A program made the position numbers and the translations under genes. DNA of 64,000 nucleotides from Parelaphostrongylus tenuis (lineage: Eukaryota; Nematoda; Chromadorea; Rhabditida; Metastrongylidae): positions 1 through 64,000 of the forward strand of contig JAHQIW010004405.1 in the NCBI GenBank assembly GCA_019055375.1, given 5' to 3'. Position 1 is the stretch's first letter; the number at the start of each line of letters is the position of its first letter. Under the pieces are notes generated by a model, which saw only the letters and a list, made by a program, of their open reading frames with translations, did no database searches and had not been told where the DNA came from. This document shows positions 56,500 to 64,000 of the stretch, piece by piece.

Positions 56500-57260
56500 T
56501 TGCTAATTTTACCTTCTCTATTGGTATCCATTAAACGCTGTAGTTATTACAATAAAGTTGTATTTCACACTTAAGCATTTTTCGCTGGACACAGCTTTTC
56601 CTTCAGACTTTCAATAAGCATTCGATAGCCAATTCTCAGTAATTTTAGTGATATGCTTGATCTATGAAAAGGGACTTCTTAGTGCGTTTGTTACAGTTAG
56701 AATAATACTGGGGTTTCTCATTCGGTGCGTACCTATTGAAGGAGATACGTAGCAGTTACGAAGGAAAGATGAGTGTTCTCGAACTAATTTCAAACTCTAA
56801 TCCTGACCCTTTCACGGCATATGGACTTGCAGGCATCGCCAAACAGGGTTTTTTCCCGTTGGTAGCGCAAATTTTCATGCCTATCCTTAACGCTGAACAA
56901 AATGTTCTGACAAAAAATGCTAGCAATCTTTCGAAAGCTAAATTTCAAGCTAGCGCTGTGCGTGGCCAGTTTTTGTAAAAACCCTTTTATAACGCTGAGA
57001 GACCAGAAATAAAAAAGACAGTTCGATGAAAACCAAATAACATTTGCGAAAAAGTTGAGATTCAGTGGCTTGACTGCGCTTGTTGCAAATGTTTAGAAAG
57101 CGCGGATGGCTTAATAATGTTAATGTTGCGAATCCATCTACATACCGGAGCAAAAATGCACACCAAGTCCGCAATCCAATATTCTTTTAAACCACTGGTT
57201 GAATCTAGCTGTAACAACCAGCATATCATTAAAATCGTTCAGATTTGTGCTGTCAAATGG
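56500..57260. mobile_element. Foldback repeat B, second long copy
   Basis: It starts AACGCTGTAGTTATTACAATAAAG and CTTTCAATAAGCATTCGATAGC, like 34225-34310. The arm at 56640-56725 (TATGCTTGATCT, GACTTCTTAGTGCGTTTGTTACAG) is the reverse complement of 34480-34560. The return arm is at 57165-57260 (GCAATCCAATATTCTTTT, GCTGTAACAACCAGCAT). The open frames 56736-56978 and 57117-57456 fall inside it. Confidence 0.5.
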
Positions 57261-57689
57261 TTGCTTTTTGACGTTTGCATACCGCCCATTTTCTCCTCAC
57301 GAAGGGGACGATGTGAAATGCAGCCACAAGAATGCTGTAAAATTCGAAACCTCAGGTGTCGTCATTCAACACTCACAATGTTTCTATAAGTATGGCACTG
57401 ATACTGCGGTGTTTGGGACTCTCAAGTTATTATCAGTCAAGCAAACAAAAAGATAATTCATAACATTTCAAGTGAAATAACAGAACAAAATGCTGCTTTA
57501 CAACAATTGCCATTAGTGTGATTTCGTATGAATGCGTAGTTTTCCACATTTCCTTGCAAGCTCCTCGTAGAGCATGAACTGAAAAATTTTTAGAACGAGC
57601 ATTCAAACCGTCATATGATGCACGTCAGCATTCAGTGAACACTGGTTGAACTAGCTTATCTCACTTTACATTTTTCTCATGTGTGTAAC
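57261..57689. other. No supported feature
   Basis: Nothing recognised. Confidence 0.35.
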
Positions 57690-57890
57690 TTGCTTGCGAA
57701 ATTGCCACTGTAAAAGAACTTGTTCATCAGTCCACAGGGATGTTATGAGTAGATAACAGCTTGAACATCTCGCTTTGAAAAACTTTTTGATCAGGGCTCT
57801 ACAAGGAACATAAGTTACTGTAGGTTCAACTCCCGCTTGAGGTTCAAAGTTTTGCATATCACTGATTCTTGGATATGTAGTTATCACATC
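57690..57890. repeat. tRNA-like repeat, single arm
   Basis: GTAGGTTCAACTCCCGCTTGA then GGTTCAAAGTTTTGCATATCACTG at 57820-57863 is the B-box-like block plus the outer end seen in FB5 and at 12.3 and 45.5 kb. No mirrored arm was found. Confidence 0.45.
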
Positions 57891-58969
57891 ATAAACTTGT
57901 TATCAGAACGCTAATATAAAAAAAAGGCCAATCTTTTTTCGTGTGGTTCTTGACCTCTTGACCATTAGGGACGCGTTCTGTGTTACACTAACGTGTCATG
58001 CGAGTCAGCACAGAGCAAGAGAGCACGGCGTGGAAAGTATTACCCTGACGAATGCCTTTGTGTCCATGGTTGCATCAAATACTGAAGTCGAACAATGTTT
58101 GACAAGCAGTTGATTGGTTTCACATTTTGATCGCACTGGATATTTCTGAGTTTCGTCTGTATGTGAGAAGGTATCGAAACTAAAGTAAACGTTGCATATC
58201 TTTCGCTCATAATAAGTAACTCAATGGAATGTTGACATCAAAGGCTTTCTTTGTATATTCAGATCGCTTCTTAGTTGGGCCCCATTTGCAATTCGTTTTG
58301 AATGGGTTGAGCTTTCAGACACAACGTGGGTCTGTCAATGTGGTGAACAGCCTAAACGTCACGGCCTCAACACGGAAGCCATCCTCTCCTGTCTGCGCAT
58401 GACACAAAGCCTAATTTCTGAGGATCGCTATGACCTCTACGGAACTCACACGGCTCACAATGCTCCATATTCGAAGCTGTGCACATTTTGATCATTTAAT
58501 TCAAGCTTTCTAGATTTTGTGACTTCAGACACTTTGCTTGTCCTGTGTAAGCTCTGTGTTTCGCTACACACATTTCCACTTTTTCGTCCATACACCTCCC
58601 GATAAAATGAAAAGTGCTTGCAATAAAATGTTGGCAACATTCAATAAAGTTGTTTATGTTCCAAGAGGAATATTACAATGTTTACCCATTGAGTTCAATA
58701 TCCCTTCATTCCAAGCAATAGCCAAAAGTTATCATAGCGACTGACAGTCAGAATATAACGAAAGTGCTCGTCAAAGTGATAGTCACGAAGACAGAAGCAT
58801 TTCTCTTCGCTGACCATGCCCTCTAAGCTGCGCAACCTCTCAACAGTAATGGTTTGAAGAGGAAATGAAAGCGAGAAATTAATAGGAGACCACCTTTCGT
58901 GGACGAGCAGCAGTTTACGTTTGCATTGAATGAGATATAAGCCGAGTACAAGAAGTGCGGGAAAGCTCC
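57891..58969. other. Possible dispersed repeat at 57960-58480
   Basis: The GC-richer block 57960-58480 has no open frame, no second copy in the window, and ends near CTATGACCTCTACGGAACTCA. Its look is that of a decayed interspersed repeat, but I cannot support this from the window alone. 58480-58969 shows nothing recognised. Confidence 0.25.
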
Positions 58970-59108
58970 TCCGTTCACCATTATGAAGGATAAATGATAA
59001 AGCTCTCGGGTTGATCAATCTCTGAAGGATGCGCCATGCAATCGTCTTCAAATTCTAACTTCTTTAAGGCGATTGAATGCATATCTGGCCTTTCCACCAG
59101 TATAAGTC
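58970..59108 (-). repeat. SINE, 3' part only
   Basis: GATAAAGCTCTCGGGTTGATCAATC, GGATGCGCCATGCAATCGTCTTCAA and GCGATTGAATGCATATCTGGCC match 60467-60570 almost base for base. The tRNA-like head is missing. Confidence 0.75.
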
Positions 59109-59907
59109 ACTGGAAATGTGAGCTTTCAAAAGGTCAACCGGCCACCGTGTTCCATTATACCCTCTATTGAAGTCATATGGCATCGTCGACGAAAGAACTG
59201 CACCAGAAGTTAGCTACAGAGAAAATTCGTGGCGACATCGTGTAATCGTATCCATAAGGTCACGACCCGAAGTGAGATTTTTCACCTCGTTATGGGCAGT
59301 ATATGGAACATCTCTGAGTTCTGCTCCCTCCTACAGCAAGCATTTTTTGGCAATATCAAAATCAAAAACTGACAAACAGATGGACATATTTTAACAGAGA
59401 ACAAAACAAATATACATGATTCGTAAAAATGAATCAAAATCTGCATAATCTGGTACAAGAAGAGAAAACGTAAGCTGAGGTGGTACGCAGATGATTGACT
59501 GCCGGCAGTTCCGTATTATATTATAGAATGCTGAACGATGAGAGACATTAAATGAGTAGTAACAAAGGCAAATGTGAAGATCTTTTCAGATGAGAAACCA
59601 AATTTGTTACGCACTACAAAAATAATCGCGTGATACATAACCACTATGAAAGATCCATTAGAAAAGACAGCGTCATCGACAAATATGTGCTTAAATAGGG
59701 CTATGCACAAGGTCAAACGCGAAACTATAAATTATGAGAAAAACTCCATACGTAAAAACAAACACATCAGTGAAGCCTCTGATCAATGCATAGAGGAGAC
59801 ACAGTTAATTCACATGATTTCAACGGAAAAAATGCCCCGTATCTTCATAATACATACATACATACACTATAAGTGCGGAGAACGACACTCTCAACAACCC
59901 GGATCGG
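59109..59907. other. No supported feature
   Basis: AT-rich 3' flank of the polo-box-like gene. Nothing recognised. Confidence 0.35.
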
Positions 59908-61213
59908 CTAAAAAGACTTTAATGGCAAAGAGCAGAAAGAGAACCCGAGAATGTTTTGAGTGTGCGCTAAGAGAAAACAACAAGCCGAACAACAAGCAAA
60001 TAAGAATTGCTTCATAATATCCAAACTGATGCCTAAGAGTTCTATGAGAACAATCAGCATTGAGTAGAGTGCAGCGGTAGACGGGAATAATGCAAGAAAT
60101 CGCACTCCATATTCAATGCTCGACGAACAACAAATAAGCAATTCTTCCAGGCTGAAAGAAGGGAGATCAGAGTCCGCTGTAGAAGATTGTAATTATAAAT
60201 GAACGTTGAAGAGTACGATTATTACCTCTTTGGTAGTTCGAAACCGTAGATATGTTGTGGACGGATACGAAAAGCAAAAGGTGCGAAACCGTGCTCAACG
60301 ATTGCAACTGACGTGAACTTCGAGCTACCGTTGTCATCAGAACCGCCGTCATTGCTCCAAAGCACAATTTTTGAACGGCTGTTTCTTCAAATTAATCTAA
60401 AAATATCCCGCTTCTGACTAAAGATTGTCTAGAATTCGAAGACGATCAAAAGCAGAATTCGATAAAAAAGATAAAGCTCTCGGCGTTGATCAATCCCTGA
60501 GGGATGCGCCATGCATTCGTCTTCAATTTTTAACTTCGTTTGAGGTGATTGAATGCATATCTGGCCTTTACAACGACTCGCGGTAGCCTCCCGCTGAACC
60601 GAGTCAGTGCTGCTTATCCTCCCAGACAAGTCTGAGGACCAATCTGGTACCAATTTACCGACCCCGGAGGGATGGATGGCTTGGTGAGCCATGAGCGCGA
60701 GATCGCACTTTTGACCTCGTGTGCGACACAGAGCACCTCTAACCACTGCGCCACATGCGCTCTATATGCAAATTTCGATATTAAATGATAATACGGGAAT
60801 ATCTCTATACGAAACACCCTTAGAAACGTCGATAATATGTAGTAATAAATGGAATCGTTAAGGCATACCTGAGCAGTCCCATCGCTGAAGATCATAATTA
60901 GACAGTCTGATCCAAGGCGTGTAAAAACAAGGTACGGTGGACCAGAGGAAGAAGAGAGTGCCGCTTTTCGAGACACTTGTGACATGAGGAGATCCGTGTC
61001 AGCCAATTCTCGTTCCATATATTCCCGATACTGACGAGCAACCTACAAGTCAGTCCTTCAACAACTCAGCACTGGAATGCTCCGGAAGGGGTGACAAAGA
61101 AACGAAACCTCAATGTGAGATCGTGTTAGACCTGAGTTTGAAGCATAGCTGGATGAACGGCATGTGGCGAAGAGAATGGAGTTTGTGCATAGATGAATGC
61201 TGACGAGTTTGCT
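59908..61213 (-). CDS. Multi-exon gene with polo-box-like sequence (5' part not resolved)
   Basis: Four exons fit together. Exon a (61213-61132, after GTTTTCCAG) encodes SSAFIYAQTPFSSPHAVHPA and LQTQ. Exon b (61042-60869, after CTTGTAG) encodes VARQYREYMERELADTDLLM and later LGSDCLIMIFSDGTAQ before GTATGC. Exon c (about 60396-60226) encodes SKIVLWSNDGGSDDNG and GFAPFAFRIRPQHIYGF before GTAATA, and appears two bases short at its start. Exon d (60151-59908, after TTTCAG) is hydrophobic and runs to a stop. Phases a-b and c-d match. The V-x-x-SDGTxQ-(INF)-x-SKIVLW pattern resembles a polo box, the phosphopeptide-binding part of polo-like kinases. No kinase domain was found upstream; it may lie beyond 64 kb. 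Could also be another family. Confidence 0.5.
60445..60770 (-). repeat. tRNA-headed SINE, full length
   Basis: On the minus strand from 60770: GCGCATGTGGCGCAGTGGTT (A box TGGCGCAGTGG), a degenerate B box GGTCAAAAGTGCGATCTC, then CATCCATCCCTCCGGGGTCG, GTACCAGATTGGTCCTCAG, GGCCAGATATGCATTCAATC and the end GTTGATCAACGCCGAGAGC. It lies inside the intron between exons b and c of the polo-box-like gene, in the same orientation. The overlapping minus frames (60429-60746) are part of it. Confidence 0.8.
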
Positions 61214-61436
61214 CTGGAAAACATCGCTTATATGATACATAAAGAAAACTCAAGCCAAGAATATTTCATTTGAGAGAACTGTTTTCACTGAAAATAAACT
61301 GTTCCTGACAGACACGTTGGTGGAAGAAAGTATTTGACTGCAATCAGGCGTTTTTGAAGTAGATTTTACTACGAGAATGATTAAATTTGTGTACATATAA
61401 TTTAGCATTCCATGCATCATATGTAATTCACACATA

Positions 61437-61725
61437 TGTGCGTGCTGCGTAGTGATAGATCTGCCTTGCGACACACATGTTGACAGTACGATCCCTTGCC
61501 AAGACTTAGCAAGCCTTCCACTCCACCAGGGTTGACGAATTGGTGATAGAGTTGTTGAAAGGATATGCACCACGGACTACGTACAATGATAGGCCACGAC
61601 GAGACATTGTAAAGGTTAGATATGCATTCAAACACCTCAATGGGTGCTTGATATAAGACGAATGAAAGTACATTCCTCGATGGACTGATCAATGCCGAGA
61701 GCGCTTTGTCAAAACGAAAAGAGAA
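61437..61725 (+). repeat. tRNA-headed SINE, diverged copy
   Basis: On the plus strand: GCGTGCTGCGTAGTGATAG (A-box-like), CAGTACGATCCCTTGCC (B-box-like), then CTTCCACTCCACCAGGGTTG, GACGAATTGGTGATAG, GATATGCATTCAAACACCTCA and GATCAATGCCGAGAGCGC. It matches the 60.4-kb copy in order but with much more divergence. It lies upstream of exon a of the polo-box-like gene. Confidence 0.7.
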
Positions 61726-64000
61726 GAAGACTTCTCTTCAACCACTGTGACTAGAAGGGCAAGCTAAAGATACTGTTTTAATGGATATGCGGATTGTGCG
61801 CTGTACGTCGATTCAGCAAAAAGTACATAATCGAAAGACTAGGAAGTGTGGCTGGCAATAATTTTTGATACAAGATGACAGTTACTAAGTTAACATCGAT
61901 TCCATCCTACGGATATCAGTGATCGGAAGACTCCGACTTGAGGAGAAAAGGAAAAAGAACCTTTGGACCTACACGCTCTCATCTTCTGCTTTGGATTAAA
62001 TTCATTACCAGCAAGATAGTAATGGCTGTGAATCCACGGTAGTGATTTATAAGATCAGTTTGGTTATGCGGCAGGTGATGCAGAGTCTTCTGACCAGAAA
62101 TGGATAAACTTCTTCGTAAGAAGGTAAAAGAGCGAAGTTTTCTTACTACTACATAGCAGCAGGACAATTGGCTGGGTGTGTAGCCGTTGGAATTAGAGAG
62201 CAGCGTTCAGTATGACCATTTGATTACAGTATGCCTCGGATGTCATAGAGAAGCCGAATATGAGAAGATTTGAGCACCCAAACCCGATACACAAGAAACT
62301 ATCGACATACACCATATCGGGATCGTTACATCATTCAGGGAAATTCTGCTCCCGTCGTAAAACTGTGCAGTGTCTTGTCACTACAGCGACTAATGGAGTT
62401 GTTGTTTTCAGTTGTCGCTTTGATGATGACAACTCCATTCAATAGTCTTCAAATAACATGATAAGAGATTCGGGAGGTAAGTGATTGAAACTCATTTGTA
62501 GCTTTCGAAAGATCTGCGAAGGCTGTCAATTTGTTCTACACCTATTTCTGCTACACAGAATTGAACTTTTGATTACGTGACCTCTAATCACGCATACTGT
62601 GTGGATCTCAACACTTCCTGCATTCGACCTGTTCTTCGCATTCATCCTCCACAAAGGTCATGAAACACTTCGCGTGTCGCTTCGACTGCTGCCTGATGAT
62701 TTCGTCTTATTTATGAAAGACGTAAAATGCTGATCGAGAAGACTTCATCTTTCTGATGGTCCGACTCAGGCAGCCGCCTTCACATATGTATGGATTTCTT
62801 TGAAAGAGAGCCTCAGAGGGAGCCAAACCGTGCTTTCCTGATAGGTGTATGTCCTTTCTTCGTTTGAGCAGTGCTCCACGAAGAATGTACGACTAAAACG
62901 ACAGCGAAGGCGAAGTTTCACAACGAGGACGATCTACTGTGAAGATTCGACTCTAATCATCGACTTTGAATACGGACGAAGACGTTGAAACATTAGCCTG
63001 AATAAATCTTATTGATTCAACCGTGTATTGGCTAGATCAAAAAACAAACTACCAATGATCGATACTGGCGAGATTAGAGGAAAGTCTATGTTTTTTTTAG
63101 CACTACGCGATGAAGGAAAAGTAATATGCGTTCTCTCCTAATCCTTTCGGACCGAGTTTTTTTGCTGGAGAAATCTCTTCTCCTAAACTTTCACGAACTG
63201 TTCAGAAGGCTAGATCTTGGGAACTTCAGTACTTTCTGGACGTGAAAAAGTCGCCTGGTGGGTTGTAACAGCTGAAAATGAGATTTTTACTCCACACTCA
63301 GTTTGCTTTGTTCTCCCGATAAAGAACCTGTGGATAGCTTCTTACCAAACACTAGAATGCCATTTAGAAGTACAAATGTTGTTGATTCCGAATCATGGTG
63401 CATAAAGCGCGTCAGAATATTAGAAAAAGGTTAAAAAACTTCCTGGAGAAAAAAATTTTGAAAGATACCGATAATCAAGCTCTGTCATATCACGCTACGC
63501 ACAGCAATTCCAACTGCCACCCGGAGAAGCGCGTTTCGTAATTTACTAAGATACTTTTTCTCCGTTTTGGGAAGTTTTCTAAGTTTCCCGTAATCATGCA
63601 AAAAATATTCTTCTTTTTTTCTGAAGATTTAACCTTTTCAATTCTCTTTTATATCGCCAAATAAACCCCCTATGAAGCCAAAACAACAGGCTAACTATTT
63701 CGATGGAAACGTAATATTTTTTAGTTCTTAAAACACTCTACGAAGATATTCTCGAAACCGAAACCCAATTTCAGAATCAATAAGATTTCTTCAAATATAG
63801 ATCTTAGCCAACAAAAAAGACGCGGTGAGTTTTTCTCTCTGTCGTTACTGCAGTTCAATAAAACTCTCTTTTTTAAAAACCAACCATACTATTAGAATCG
63901 CCGCCACTCAACTACCGAATGACTACTAAATCTGTAATAAAAAAAAGTCTGGCGAAAAACCAAGCAAACGCGAATATTTACACACTATACACTCTAAAGG
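61726..64000. other. Unresolved; possible exons of the neighbouring gene
   Basis: Several segments look coding without forming a chain. 62600-62730 is open on both strands (plus: LPAFDLFFAFILHKGHE; minus: QQSKRHAKCFMTFVEDE). 62752-62930 minus, after CGTTTTAG, reads SYILRGALLKRRKDIHL. 61979-62167 minus ends before CTG|GTAATG. These could be upstream exons of the minus-strand gene at 59.9-61.2 kb. The last kilobase is AT-rich. Confidence 0.25.

Noticed and set aside
56736..57456. Open frames at 56736-56978, 57117-57389 and 57199-57456
   Set aside because: They lie within foldback repeat B and the frames are not kept in its other copies.
60700..60770. A tRNA gene on the minus strand
   Set aside because: The A box is good but the B box is degenerate, no complete cloverleaf forms, and the sequence continues into a SINE body present in other copies.

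Overview
The window looks like AT-rich nuclear DNA of a clade V (strongylid-type) nematode. The evidence is short introns of about 50 bp with GT...AG ends and T-rich acceptors, decayed RTE-type retrotransposons whose endonuclease and reverse-transcriptase frames match the subfamilies I know from hookworms and relatives, mariner relics, and a tRNA-headed SINE. Genus cannot be fixed from sequence alone. No CRISPR array, bacterial operon or rRNA is visible.

Layout. 1-9 kb: two copies of a dispersed repeat (repeat A), an endonuclease scrap, the first copies of two small gene families (F1 at 2.3-2.8 kb, F2 at 4.6-5.3 kb), a 0.7-kb foldback element, a cysteine-rich exon and a third repeat A copy. 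12-14 kb: a tRNA-like foldback and F1 copy B. 14.2-17.5 kb: a nearly full-length dead RTE element on the minus strand. 18.2-19.3 kb: a mariner copy. 21.3-22.3 kb: a long inverted repeat next to a second mariner relic. 24-29 kb: coding-like exons, F1 copy C and a third mariner relic. 31.5-38.2 kb: F1 copy D, the only F1 copy with both recognised exons fully open, several foldbacks, and the best preserved F2 copy. 39.6-48 kb: repeat A, an inverted F1 copy E and a dense run of tRNA-like and other foldbacks. 48.7-54.4 kb: F1 copy F, F2 copy III and a second RTE fragment. 54.9-59 kb: repeat A, a fresh 80-bp tandem duplication and foldbacks. 59.9-61.2 kb: exons of a single-copy-looking minus-strand gene with a polo-box-like sequence, its introns carrying SINEs.

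How it fits together. F1 and F2 recur as a pair in the same order and orientation (F2 upstream of F1 on the minus strand) at 2.3-5.3, 31.5-38.2 and 48.7-52.7 kb, with further F1-only copies at 12.9, 27.1 and 41.8 kb. Flanking non-coding sequence is shared too, so the region grew by repeated segmental duplication followed by decay and transposon insertion. Exon borders of F1 and F2 were inferred by comparing the copies with each other. F1 and F2 function is unknown. Most of the remaining DNA is foldback and SINE-type repeat or unrecognised AT-rich sequence.
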